Below are positions 1 through 8,060 of a stretch of DNA of 64,000 bases, piece by piece. The stretch lies in assembly GCF_009363615.1 (NCBI RefSeq), contig NZ_CP045384.1, forward strand, positions 1,548,501 through 1,612,500. Reading direction: 5' to 3'. This stretch comes from Ruegeria sp. THAF33 (lineage in GTDB: Bacteria > Pseudomonadota > Alphaproteobacteria > Rhodobacterales > Rhodobacteraceae). Numbering within the stretch: position 1 is the first letter of the stretch; each line of letters opens with the position of its first letter. A model generated the notes under the pieces. It ran no database searches. It worked only from the letters and a program-made list of their open reading frames with translations, and was not told the origin of the DNA. The translations under genes and the position numbers were made by a program.

Positions 1-48
1 CGGAACCAGGAGAACGTCGTCAAAGGTAAGTGCCTCACGAATCTGCAT
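1..48 (-). CDS. guaB: IMP dehydrogenase, N-terminal fragment (cut by window edge)
   Basis: The first 16 codons read MQIREALTFDDVLLVP on the minus strand from an ATG at 46-48. This is the characteristic N-terminus of bacterial IMP dehydrogenase, which oxidises IMP to XMP in guanine nucleotide synthesis. The rest of the gene lies to the left of the window. It is divergent from the corrinoid activator gene, with about 200 bp between them that must hold both promoters. The match rests on a short but very typical motif (EALTFDDVLLVP). Confidence 0.85.
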   Translation of the reverse strand, partial: MQIREALTFDDVLLVP

Positions 49-255
49 CTGAATACCCCATGCAAAAGCCCGTTTGGCGGTGACCCTATTACATGGATTG
101 AACCAAAGGAAAAGCCCTTGGGGGCAACTCTTTGGCTCTGGTTGTCGATGCAGTGGAAGAAAACGACGCTCGTTGTGCAGATCGTGCCGCTGATGGCCTT
201 TCCCTTTTCGCGCAAACCCATATCTTGCCCGGCATACGCGCGAATATGAAAAGGT
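49..255. promoter_or_regulatory. Divergent intergenic region guaB / corrinoid activator
   Basis: These 207 bp separate two divergent starts, so both promoters should lie here. I see no convincing riboswitch, operator palindrome or small ORF. A longer reading frame starting at 132 runs into the activator gene in a different frame and is a shadow. Confidence 0.5.
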
Positions 256-2310
256 ATGTCACTGATGACCACCGACCCTCTTGTCGTCTTTACCCCGTCC
301 GGCAAACGCGGGCACTTCCCCGTCGGCACCCCAATTCTGACGGCGGCCCGTCAATTGGGAGTGGATCTGGATTCTGTCTGCGGGGGCCGCGGCATCTGTT
401 CAAAGTGCCAGATCACACCCAGCTATGGCGAATTTCCCAAGCACGGCGTCACGGTGTCAGAGGACGCGTTGAGCGAATGGAACGCCGTCGAACAGCGTTA
501 TCACGACAAGCGCGGTCTGAAACCGGGCCGCCGTCTGGGCTGTCAGGCCTCGGTTCAGGGCGATGTCGTGATCGACGTACCGCCCGAAAGCCAGGTGCAC
601 CGGCAGGTCGTGCGCAAGGCGGCAGCCGCGCGTGCCATCACGATGGACCCGGCCACGCGCCTTTATTTCGTTGTGGTGGAAGAACCCGACATGCATTCGC
701 CCACCGGTGATCTGGAACGGCTCGAGCGCGCGTTGCGCGAACAGTGGGACATCGAAGCCGTCACGGCGGACCTGACGCTGATGTCCAAACTTCAACCGGT
801 TCTGCGCAAGGGTAAATGGGAAGTCACCGTGGCGGTCCACAAAGGTCACAAGGACAGCGTGGCGCGTATCGTCGAAATCTGGCCCGGCCTGCATGAAGGC
901 GGGCTGTATGGTCTGGCCATCGACCTCGGCTCGACCACCATCGCCGCGCATCTGACCGATCTGGAAACCGGCGAGGTCAAGGCATCCTCTGGCCTCATGA
1001 ATCCCCAGATCCGGTTCGGCGAAGACCTTATGAGCCGTGTTTCGTATTCCATGATGAACCCCGGCGGCGATCAGGAGATGACCAAGGCAGTGCGCGAGGC
1101 AATCAATGACCTGGCCACGTCGATTGCCGAAGAGGCAGGCATCGATGTCTCTCTGATCGTGGAAACTGTGTTCGTCTGCAACCCGGTCATGCATCACTTG
1201 CTGCTGGGGCTGGACCCGGTGGAACTGGGTCAGGCCCCGTTTGCGCTGGCAACGTCGGAAAGCATGTCCCTGCCCGCCCGCGACATGGATCTGACAACCA
1301 TGAACCCACGCGCGCAGGTCTATATCCTGCCCTGTATCGCAGGCCATGTGGGCGCGGACTGCGCGGCGGTGGCCCTGTCCGAAGAACCCGGAAAGTCGCA
1401 GGATCTGGTTCTGATCGTCGACGTGGGCACCAACGCTGAAATCCTGCTTGGCAATACCAGCCGCGTGCTCGCCTGCTCCTCGCCCACCGGGCCTGCCTTT
1501 GAAGGCGCTCAAATCAGTTCCGGCCAGCGCGCCGCACCCGGGGCGATCGAGAGAATCGAGATTGACCCTGTTACCAAGGAACCCCGGTTCCGCGTCATCG
1601 GGTCCGATAAATGGTCCGACGAAGACGGCTTTGATCAGGAGATTGCTACGACTGGGATCACAGGCATCTGCGGATCCGGTATCATCGAGGCAGTGGCCGA
1701 GATGCGTATCGCAGGCCTGCTGGACGAAGGCGGCCTGATCGGATCGGCGGAACAGACCGGCACTGCCCGCTGCGTGCCCGAAGGTCGCACACATGCCTAT
1801 CTGATCCACGATGCCAGCGCCGAGGGTGGCCCCCGCATCACGGTCACGCAGGGTGACATCCGTGCCATCCAGCTTGCGAAATCAGCATTGTACGCAGGTG
1901 CACGCCTGCTGATGGACGAAATGAATGTCGAAAAGGTGGATCGCGTGGTTCTGGCCGGTGCGTTCGGCGCGCATATCTCGACCAAACACGCCATGGTGCT
2001 GGGAATGATACCCGACGCGCCACTGGAGAAAGTCTCCAGCGCGGGCAACGCCGCAGGCACCGGCGCACGTATCGCGCTGTGCAATATCGGATCGCGCGCC
2101 GAGATCGAGCGCGTCGTGCGCGAGATCACCAAGATCGAAACCGCCATTGAGCCGAAGTTTCAGGATCACTTCGTGGCCGCCAATGCGATCCCGCACAAGA
2201 CGGATCCGTTCCCGGAACTGGCCCAGGTTGTCACTTTGCCCAACCCAAGCTTCAACACCGGCGGCGAAACCGAAGCAGGTGGCGGACGTCGTCGCAGGCG
2301 CCGCGGTTAA
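256..2310 (+). CDS. RACo-like corrinoid activation protein (2Fe-2S ferredoxin + ASKHA ATPase, DUF4445)
   Basis: 684 aa. It probably re-reduces inactive Co(II) corrinoid protein to Co(I), using ATP hydrolysis to drive electron transfer, as in the RACo/RamA family. The N-terminal plant-type ferredoxin domain has Cys42, Cys48, Cys51 and Cys96 (C-x5-C-x2-C-x44-C). An ASKHA ATPase domain starts near residue 216 (AIDLGSTTIAAH), with a second phosphate loop (VDVGTNAEILL, about residue 390) and the late AGAFG motif. The last residues are a Gly/Arg tail (GGGRRRRRRG). An ATG at 265 is an alternative start. The nearest partners are the THF methyltransferase at 13.8 kb and MttB at 59.7 kb; no corrinoid protein is adjacent. 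Confidence 0.9.
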   Translation: MSLMTTDPLVVFTPSGKRGHFPVGTPILTAARQLGVDLDSVCGGRGICSKCQITPSYGEFPKHGVTVSEDALSEWNAVEQRYHDKRGLKPGRRLGCQASVQGDVVIDVPPESQVHRQVVRKAAAARAITMDPATRLYFVVVEEPDMHSPTGDLERLERALREQWDIEAVTADLTLMSKLQPVLRKGKWEVTVAVHKGHKDSVARIVEIWPGLHEGGLYGLAIDLGSTTIAAHLTDLETGEVKASSGLMNPQIRFGEDLMSRVSYSMMNPGGDQEMTKAVREAINDLATSIAEEAGIDVSLIVETVFVCNPVMHHLLLGLDPVELGQAPFALATSESMSLPARDMDLTTMNPRAQVYILPCIAGHVGADCAAVALSEEPGKSQDLVLIVDVGTNAEILLGNTSRVLACSSPTGPAFEGAQISSGQRAAPGAIERIEIDPVTKEPRFRVIGSDKWSDEDGFDQEIATTGITGICGSGIIEAVAEMRIAGLLDEGGLIGSAEQTGTARCVPEGRTHAYLIHDASAEGGPRITVTQGDIRAIQLAKSALYAGARLLMDEMNVEKVDRVVLAGAFGAHISTKHAMVLGMIPDAPLEKVSSAGNAAGTGARIALCNIGSRAEIERVVREITKIETAIEPKFQDHFVAANAIPHKTDPFPELAQVVTLPNPSFNTGGETEAGGGRRRRRRG

Positions 2311-2323
2311 ACCGACAGTTCAG

Positions 2324-2347
2324 TGACCCGTGGGAAACCCCGGGTCA
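2324..2347. terminator. Hairpin between convergent genes
   Basis: TGACCCG (2324-2330) pairs with CGGGTCA (2341-2347), and an inner GGG-AAA-CCC extends the stem. It lies between the converging activator gene and the sulfonate operon and could end either transcript. There is no strong T-run, so Rho-independent function is uncertain. Confidence 0.5.
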
Positions 2348-2362
2348 TTGTCCTCACCCATA

Positions 2363-3469
2363 TCAGGCGTTGCGTCGGACCTCGTCCAGCGACGTGACGC
2401 CTAGTTGGGCCATGGCGATGCTGATTTCTTCGCTGAGTACCGACCATAGCTGCGCCAGACCCTTTTCGCCTTCGGCCGCTATTGCAAATTGAAGGATGCG
2501 ACCGAAAAAGGCAAAGTCCGCCCCGTTCGCAAGTGCCTTGAGGACGTCTTCACCAGAACGCAGCCCGCTGTCGTAGAAAAGCGGAAAATCCGGACCGACG
2601 GCCTTGCGTATCTCGGGCAGCACCGTGATTGGCGCGGGCGCACTTTCCAACTGGCGTGCACCATGGCTTGAGACCTGAATTGCGTCCACGCCCGCTGACT
2701 TGAGCCTTTGCGCGTCGTCTGCGTCCAATACGCCTTTGACCACCAGATTTCCGGCCCACTGGTCGCGCAGACGGGCCAATGTCTCCCACGTGGCCTTGGC
2801 GCGGCTTTCGGTGCGGTCGAAATCGTAGCCATCCATCCGGAAATTCGCCATTTCCGGCTTGCCTTTCAGCAGGACCGGCAAGGACCACCGGGGGTGCAGG
2901 GCAAAATCCATCACCTGCTTTGGCCCCATTTTGAAGGGCATTTTGAACCCATGACGCAACTCGCGCGGGCGTCGGCCAACCTCGGGCACATCCACGGTCA
3001 GCACCAGTGTCTCGTACCCCGCTGCCTTGGCGCGATCGACCAGCTTGAATGTGCCGCTGCCGTCGCCGCTGAAATACAGCTGGAACCAGGCATAGCCTTC
3101 CGCTTCGACGATCAGATCCTCCATCGCGGTCGAGGCCACAGTCGAAACCCCAAGCGGCACCTCGTGGCGTGCCGCGATGCGGGCCAGCATCAAGTCGGCC
3201 CCCGGCGCGGACAAATTGCACATGCCCATCGGCGCGATACCAAACGGGCGTTTCGCGGGCCGGTCGAACAGCGAACTTGCCAGAGACCTTTCACTGACGT
3301 CGCGCAGGATACGCGGGCGCAAGGTCATTGCATCCAAAGCGGACCGATTGCGACCGGCACCCCTCTCGGCCCCGGCTGCACCATCAATATAGTCGAACAC
3401 CATCCACGGAAGACGCCGCCGCGCCAGGCGGCGGGCGTCCTCGGCGCTGTGGATGGCGCTTGCGCCCAT
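2363..3469 (-). CDS. slcD: FMN-dependent 2-hydroxyacid dehydrogenase, probable sulfolactate dehydrogenase
   Basis: 368 aa, L-lactate dehydrogenase/glycolate oxidase family, a TIM barrel with FMN. The active-site segment SSHGARQLES matches the family's catalytic-His motif (usually SNHGGRQLD), and YDSGLRSGEDVLKAL binds the FMN phosphate. The ATG at 3469 overlaps the comE stop (TGATG), which fixes this start over the longer open frame. As last gene of the DHPS operon, just after comDE, it most likely oxidises sulfolactate to sulfopyruvate, the role called SlcD in roseobacters. Substrate and symbol are inferred from context; ordinary lactate remains possible. Confidence 0.75.
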   Translation of the reverse strand: MGASAIHSAEDARRLARRRLPWMVFDYIDGAAGAERGAGRNRSALDAMTLRPRILRDVSERSLASSLFDRPAKRPFGIAPMGMCNLSAPGADLMLARIAARHEVPLGVSTVASTAMEDLIVEAEGYAWFQLYFSGDGSGTFKLVDRAKAAGYETLVLTVDVPEVGRRPRELRHGFKMPFKMGPKQVMDFALHPRWSLPVLLKGKPEMANFRMDGYDFDRTESRAKATWETLARLRDQWAGNLVVKGVLDADDAQRLKSAGVDAIQVSSHGARQLESAPAPITVLPEIRKAVGPDFPLFYDSGLRSGEDVLKALANGADFAFFGRILQFAIAAEGEKGLAQLWSVLSEEISIAMAQLGVTSLDEVRRNA

Positions 3470-4023
3470 CAGGCCTGAACGGCCTTCATGAAGCGGTCGC
3501 GAATGACGACCGGATCCATCGTGATCGGCGGCATCTTGGCATTGCCGCTTTCGCATTTGCTGACGATGATGGTCATCTGTTTGGCATCCAGTGCCTCTTG
3601 CAGTACGCGCCCGGTGTCTTCGGCGGCACATTCGATCACGCGCTCACACCCGGCGGCCTCGGCCATTTTGGCCAGCGAGGTCTTTTGCCCCGCATAGGTC
3701 GGCTGATCGCCGGTCGAGCCGTACGAGCCATTGTCCACGATCAGCAGGATGTAATTGTCCGCCACATTGTTGGCGATCGTTGGCAGGGTGCCCAGATTGG
3801 TAAGGATCGAGCCGTCGCCGTCGATGACGATCACCGGCTTCGGCTGTGACAGCGCCAGCCCCAGACCGATCGAGGACGCAAGCCCCATGGTGCCAAGCAT
3901 GTAGAAGTTGGTGGGCTGGTCGTCGATGGCATGCAGCTCCTGGCTAGGAATGCCGATGTTGCAGACAACCAGTTGATTACGCAGGATCGGGGCGATTTCC
4001 TTCAGAATTTCAGAACGGATCAT
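3469..4023 (-). CDS. comE: Sulfopyruvate decarboxylase, beta (TPP-binding) subunit
   Basis: 184 aa. C-terminal thiamine-diphosphate domain of a two-subunit decarboxylase. The TPP/Mg motif is visible as GDGSILTN followed about 25 residues later by VDNGSYGSTG. With ComD it would convert 3-sulfopyruvate to sulfoacetaldehyde and CO2. The ATG at 4023 overlaps the comD stop (ATGA), so the two subunits are translationally coupled, as expected for a 1:1 complex. The longer upstream frame is comD sequence read out of frame. Confidence 0.88.
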   Translation of the reverse strand: MIRSEILKEIAPILRNQLVVCNIGIPSQELHAIDDQPTNFYMLGTMGLASSIGLGLALSQPKPVIVIDGDGSILTNLGTLPTIANNVADNYILLIVDNGSYGSTGDQPTYAGQKTSLAKMAEAAGCERVIECAAEDTGRVLQEALDAKQMTIIVSKCESGNAKMPPITMDPVVIRDRFMKAVQA

Positions 4024-4526
4024 TGGTCGCCATAGCCTCCCCAGAAATTGGCGTCGGTCAGGATGGCGACCGGCTTGTTGCACATGAATGTGTATTTCAG
4101 GATCGCGTCGAGCTCTTCGACGTCGGCCTGATGGTGGAAGTGGTAGGTGGGGATGTTCAGCTGAGCCAGCAGCGCCTTGGTGTGAACCGCCATTTCAACC
4201 TGGCAGGCAATGGGTTCGCGCAATTCCCCCCGGTACGATATCAGCATCGGCAGCGGCATCCGGTAATACTGGATCAGCGTCGCCAGCGTATTGATCGTCA
4301 CGCCAATGGCCGTGTTCTGCATGATGATCGCGGGTCGCTTGCCGCCCATCCACGCCCCTGCACACAGGCCCATTCCTTCGTCTTCCTTGTTGGACGGGAT
4401 GTGATAGATGCCTTCGCGCTCGTCGATTTCCGCGATGACACCTGCCAATTGCTTGCACGGGACAGTGGTGACAAACGAGATATCGTTGGCCACCAGATCG
4501 TCGGTGATCTTTTTGTCTATGTTCAT
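4020..4526 (-). CDS. comD: Sulfopyruvate decarboxylase, alpha (PYR domain) subunit
   Basis: 168 aa, starting MNIDKKITDDLVANDI. It matches the N-terminal pyrimidine-binding domain of TPP decarboxylases (VPCKQLAGVI, then SNKEDEGMGLCAGAWMGGKRP, which contains the activating Glu). It pairs with ComE. Bacterial ComDE proteins serve sulfolactate and DHPS degradation, unlike the archaeal coenzyme M pathway that gave the name. The start was chosen because family similarity begins here and the uspA gene ends 49 bp upstream. Confidence 0.87.
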   Translation of the reverse strand: MNIDKKITDDLVANDISFVTTVPCKQLAGVIAEIDEREGIYHIPSNKEDEGMGLCAGAWMGGKRPAIIMQNTAIGVTINTLATLIQYYRMPLPMLISYRGELREPIACQVEMAVHTKALLAQLNIPTYHFHHQADVEELDAILKYTFMCNKPVAILTDANFWGGYGDQ

Positions 4527-4575
4527 GATCCAGCTTTTGGTCCTGTTTGGGGCGCTAGATGCGCGATTGAGGAAT

Positions 4576-4986
4576 TCAGGCCCTTCGGTGCACGTGCACG
4601 GCACAGGGGGCATGGCGGACGACGCGCGAAGCGGTCGATCCAAGGAAGTAGTCGCTCAGGTCCGGCTTGTGCGAGCCGATAACGATACAGTCGACATTCT
4701 TGCTGCTGGCATAGTCGATGATGGACCGCGCGGTATGGCCTTTGACGATTTCGGCCGTCACCCCTTCAAGCCCTTCGACTTTTTGCAACAGTTGCAAACG
4801 GGCCCGTTCAAACCCTTCGGCGACAACCGATTTGTCCAGATAGGCGCTGACCGATCCCTGAGGCATCTCGTAAACATGCAGCGCAATTATTTCTGCGCCC
4901 TCTCCTGACAAGGCCCGTGCGATTTCCAGCGTGTGTTGCGATATGCCGTGATCCAAAGCTAACGGGACCAGTATTTTTGTGTACAT
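4576..4986 (-). CDS. Universal stress protein, UspA family, inside the DHPS operon
   Basis: 136 aa with the Usp fold: N-terminal MYTKILVPLALDH, a central acidic/Gly region, and a C-terminal nucleotide loop (VIGSHKPDLSDYFLGSTASRVVRHAPC) of the ATP-binding class. It lies between hpsP and comD on the same strand, with short gaps. UspA proteins linked to TRAP transporters (TeaD of the ectoine transporter TeaABC) bind ATP and modulate transport, so a regulatory role on the DHPS TRAP system is a reasonable inference. A second TRAP-linked Usp is at 41.6 kb. Confidence 0.85.
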   Translation of the reverse strand: MYTKILVPLALDHGISQHTLEIARALSGEGAEIIALHVYEMPQGSVSAYLDKSVVAEGFERARLQLLQKVEGLEGVTAEIVKGHTARSIIDYASSKNVDCIVIGSHKPDLSDYFLGSTASRVVRHAPCAVHVHRRA

Positions 4987-5009
4987 GAAGGTCTCCAGTT
5001 CTGTCAGTT

Positions 5010-5990
5010 CTATCCCCAGGGTCTCAGGATAATCTTCGGTGCGGCCACGGCGCCAGACCGGATATCGCAAAACGCTTGCGCGCCGTCGGCCAGAGTGCGT
5101 TCTTCTATCCAGTCCAGAGCCCCCAGCCGCCCGTCAAAGATCGCCTGAGCCGTCTGGCGAAAGTCTTTGGCGGTGTATGTGTAAGTCCCTATGAATGTGA
5201 TTTCCTGCAAGGTCATCCGGCGAACATCCAGACCACCGGTATCCTCACCCAAACCCACATGCGCGATCACGCCGCCCGGTTCGGCCATGGCCGAGGCAAC
5301 CGACCGCGTCGCAGCGTACCCCACGGCATCTATGACCAACGGGTAAGCCCCTTTGGCTGACTCCACCAGCGCAAAGCTTTCGATTTTCGCCAGGTAGTTC
5401 CGACGCAGCTCATTTGGTTCCGCGATGGTCACATCGTCGACGCCCATTGCCCGCAAAGCCAATGCCGCTGCAAGGCCGATGGCCCCGCCGCCGATCACCA
5501 ATGCGCGACGGTCCATCGCAGGATGCAGAGCCTCGATCCCCAACCGGACCGTATGCCAGCTGACGGCCAGCGGTTCCGCCAGCGCGGCTTTGGCAAACGA
5601 AACATCCTCAGGTACTTCAACAAGATTGCTGGCAGGCATGGTGACGTATTGAGCAAACGCCCCTTCGCGCGGAGGCATCGAGATGATCTGGCGATCCGGG
5701 CACAGGTTTTCCCGGCCGGCAAGGCAGGCCGCGCATTGACCGCAGCTTACCAGCGGATTGATCGTGACACGATCACCGGCTCGTATCCCGTCAACAATCA
5801 CACCGGCCGCTTCGTGCCCCAGGATCAGCGGAGCCGGACGGCGGGCATCATGGCCCAGATAGGCGTGCATGTCCGACCCGCAGATGCCAACCGCCTCGAT
5901 CCGGATCAAATGCTCGTACGGACCGGCCTCGGCATCCGGCACATCACCGAACACCATCTGTTCCACACCTTGGTAAACCAGTGCCTTCAT
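5010..5990 (-). CDS. hpsP: Zinc-dependent alcohol dehydrogenase (MDR), probable DHPS 2-dehydrogenase
   Basis: 326 aa medium-chain dehydrogenase. The catalytic-zinc region GICGSDMHAY and GHEAAG, the structural-zinc Cys cluster (CGQCAACLAGRENLC) and the nucleotide fold (IGGGAIGLAAALAL) are all visible. In DHPS-degrading bacteria a pair of 2-dehydrogenases, HpsO and HpsP, is thought to interconvert DHPS enantiomers so that HpsN can use both. The ATG at 5990 overlaps the stop of the upstream SDR gene (ATGA). The symbol follows the hpsN-O-P gene order and is less certain than the family. Confidence 0.8.
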   Translation of the reverse strand: MKALVYQGVEQMVFGDVPDAEAGPYEHLIRIEAVGICGSDMHAYLGHDARRPAPLILGHEAAGVIVDGIRAGDRVTINPLVSCGQCAACLAGRENLCPDRQIISMPPREGAFAQYVTMPASNLVEVPEDVSFAKAALAEPLAVSWHTVRLGIEALHPAMDRRALVIGGGAIGLAAALALRAMGVDDVTIAEPNELRRNYLAKIESFALVESAKGAYPLVIDAVGYAATRSVASAMAEPGGVIAHVGLGEDTGGLDVRRMTLQEITFIGTYTYTAKDFRQTAQAIFDGRLGALDWIEERTLADGAQAFCDIRSGAVAAPKIILRPWG

Positions 5991-6748
5991 TTGGCTGTGA
6001 ACCCTCCATCAACCATAAGAACCTGCCCCGTGACATAGCCGGACGCGTTCGAGCACAAAAACAGGATCGGCCCGTCGATATCCTGCATCCGCCCATTGCG
6101 CCCTATGCAGGTTTGAGCGGCGTTGCGTTCCGCGCGCTGGGGGTCGTCAAACACGGCCTGAGTCAGCTCGGTGGGAAAGAACCCCGGACCGATTGCGTTG
6201 GCGGTAATGCCAAAGGGCGACCAGGCTTCGGCCATGGCACGGGTCAATTGCGCGATCCCGGCCTTGGTGGCCCCATAGGCAATTCCGCCCGGAAAGGCCC
6301 GCGTCGTTTGCAGAGAGGCGAAATTGACGATGCGCCCCCACCCCTTTTTTTTCATTTCGGGCACCATCGCCTGACTCAGGAAAAACGGCGCGCTGAGGTT
6401 CAGGGCAAGCGTGGCATCCCAGCCATCAGGTGTCACCTCGTCGGCGGCCTCACGCGTGTTGACCCCGGCCGCGTGCACCAGAATATCCGGTGCGCCGAAC
6501 TTGGAATTGATCACCTGCACCAGCCCGCCGATTCCGGCACGATCCGCAACATCCGCAACGACGGCTTCTGCGCGTTCGCCGATTTCGGCCTGCATCTGCG
6601 CCAACGCGTCGCCGCGCCGTGCCACGCCGACAACGCGCGCGCCGGCTGCGGCAAGCGTTCGCGCCACCTGCCGCCCCAGCCCCGAACTGGCGCCGGTGAT
6701 ACAGGCCACCCGGCCCGTCAGGTCAAACAATGTGCGCGGGTCATCCAT
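5987..6748 (-). CDS. hpsO: Short-chain dehydrogenase/reductase, probable DHPS 2-dehydrogenase
   Basis: 253 aa classical SDR. It has the TGASSGLGRQ cofactor loop near residue 18, the NAG-like segment HAAGVNTREA, the catalytic Tyr-Lys pair in YGATKAG and a C-terminal VDGGF. It probably oxidises one DHPS enantiomer at C2, acting with the neighbouring zinc dehydrogenase to racemise the substrate. Its start overlaps the end of hpsN by 8 bases and its stop overlaps the next start by 4, so it is coupled on both sides. The symbol is assigned from gene order. Confidence 0.8.
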   Translation of the reverse strand: MDDPRTLFDLTGRVACITGASSGLGRQVARTLAAAGARVVGVARRGDALAQMQAEIGERAEAVVADVADRAGIGGLVQVINSKFGAPDILVHAAGVNTREAADEVTPDGWDATLALNLSAPFFLSQAMVPEMKKKGWGRIVNFASLQTTRAFPGGIAYGATKAGIAQLTRAMAEAWSPFGITANAIGPGFFPTELTQAVFDDPQRAERNAAQTCIGRNGRMQDIDGPILFLCSNASGYVTGQVLMVDGGFTAK

Positions 6749-8048
6749 CAGCGGTCAGATCGAATTGCTCATCCGGGAAATACTTGGCCAGACGCACATC
6801 GGCTGCACGGGCGTGACCTTCCATACCTTCCAGTCGGGAAATCCGCGCGGTGGCTTCGGCGATCGATTTCGATCCTTCACGTGTCGCACGCTGCCAGGTG
6901 ACGATCTTCATGTATTTGTGAACACTCAAACCACCAGTGTAACTGGCCGCACCTGACGTCGGCAGAACATGGTTCGTTCCGGTTGCCTTGTCCCCGTAGG
7001 ACACGGTGGTTTCCTCACCCAGGAACAGCGAACCATAGCAGGTCAAGCGATCCAGCCACCAATCCAGATCCTCGGCCTGAACCGTCAGGTGCTCGGGCGC
7101 ATATTCATCGGAACAGGCGGCCATCTCTTCGCGGTCGGAACAGACAATGACTTCGGCATAGTCGCGCCACGCGGCCGAGGCGTTTTCCCGGTTCAGCTCT
7201 GGCAGATCGTCGATCAAAACCGGAACCAGCTCCATGACTTTCTGCGCAAGGTCGCGATCATCCGTAACCAGCCAGACGGGCGAATTGTACCCGTGCTCGG
7301 CCTGACTGACCAGATCGGTTGCCACCACGTGGGCGTCCGCGGAACTGTCGGCAAGGATCAGGCTGTCGGTCGGGCCCGCGATCATGTCGATACCAACCTT
7401 GCCGTACAGGATGCGTTTGGCCTCGGCCACGAACTGGTTGCCCGGCCCCACAAGGATATTGGCGCGCGGCAAACCGAACAAACCATAGGTCATGGCGGCC
7501 ACGCCTTGCACACCGCCCATGGCCAGAATGCTGTCGGCTCCGCAGATATGCGCGGCATAGACAATCGCTGGCGCCACGCCCTCGCCCGGACGGGGCGGAG
7601 AACAGGCCGTGATATGACGGCACCCGGCGACCTTGGCCGTTGTCACCGTCATGATCGCGCTGGCGATATGGCTGTAGCGCCCACCGGGAACATAGCATCC
7701 TGCCGCATCCACCGGGATCGCCTTTTGCCCCGCAACAAAACCGGGAACGATCTCCATCTGTACGTCCGACACGGTGGCCTTCTGCGTCTCGGCAAAGCGA
7801 CGGACGTTGTCATGGGCAAAGCGGATATCGGCCTTCAGTTTTTCCGGCACCCGTGCGATGGCCGCATCAATCTCGTCCTGCGTCATCAGGACATTTCCTT
7901 CGAACTTGTCGAACTTGAGGGCATATTCCAGCGCCTTGTCGTCGCCACCTGCCTCGATGTCGGCAAGGATTGTCTTGACCGTATCATGCACCTCAGAGGC
8001 ATGCGATTGAGCGGTGAGAGTCGCCTTTTTCAAATATTCACGAGGCAT
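6741..8048 (-). CDS. hpsN: Sulfopropanediol 3-dehydrogenase (histidinol dehydrogenase family)
   Basis: 435 aa, HisD fold. Typical segments are YVPGGRYSH, VGPGNQFVAEAKR, GIDMIAGPTDSLI, SQAEHGYNSP and EYAPEHLTVQ. A true biosynthetic hisD would be expected with other his genes. Here it sits between a TRAP transporter and comDE, the hallmark of HpsN, which oxidises DHPS at C3 in two NAD-dependent steps to sulfolactate. It is the signature enzyme of the operon. The ATG at 8048 follows the transporter gene by 12 bases. Confidence 0.9.
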   Translation of the reverse strand: MPREYLKKATLTAQSHASEVHDTVKTILADIEAGGDDKALEYALKFDKFEGNVLMTQDEIDAAIARVPEKLKADIRFAHDNVRRFAETQKATVSDVQMEIVPGFVAGQKAIPVDAAGCYVPGGRYSHIASAIMTVTTAKVAGCRHITACSPPRPGEGVAPAIVYAAHICGADSILAMGGVQGVAAMTYGLFGLPRANILVGPGNQFVAEAKRILYGKVGIDMIAGPTDSLILADSSADAHVVATDLVSQAEHGYNSPVWLVTDDRDLAQKVMELVPVLIDDLPELNRENASAAWRDYAEVIVCSDREEMAACSDEYAPEHLTVQAEDLDWWLDRLTCYGSLFLGEETTVSYGDKATGTNHVLPTSGAASYTGGLSVHKYMKIVTWQRATREGSKSIAEATARISRLEGMEGHARAADVRLAKYFPDEQFDLTADG

Positions 8049-8060
8049 GTTCAGCAGGTC

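Noticed and set aside
132..710. 192-codon frame overlapping the corrinoid activator
   Set aside because: Out of frame with the clear ferredoxin/ASKHA protein and Arg/Pro-rich like a shadow of GC-rich coding DNA.
457..1809. 450-codon minus-strand frame opposite the activator
   Set aside because: Low-complexity His/Gln/Asp-rich composition typical of antisense reading; no domain.
6741..8048. Biosynthetic histidinol dehydrogenase (hisD)
   Set aside because: The fold matches, but the gene lies between a TRAP transporter and comDE with no his genes, the HpsN context.
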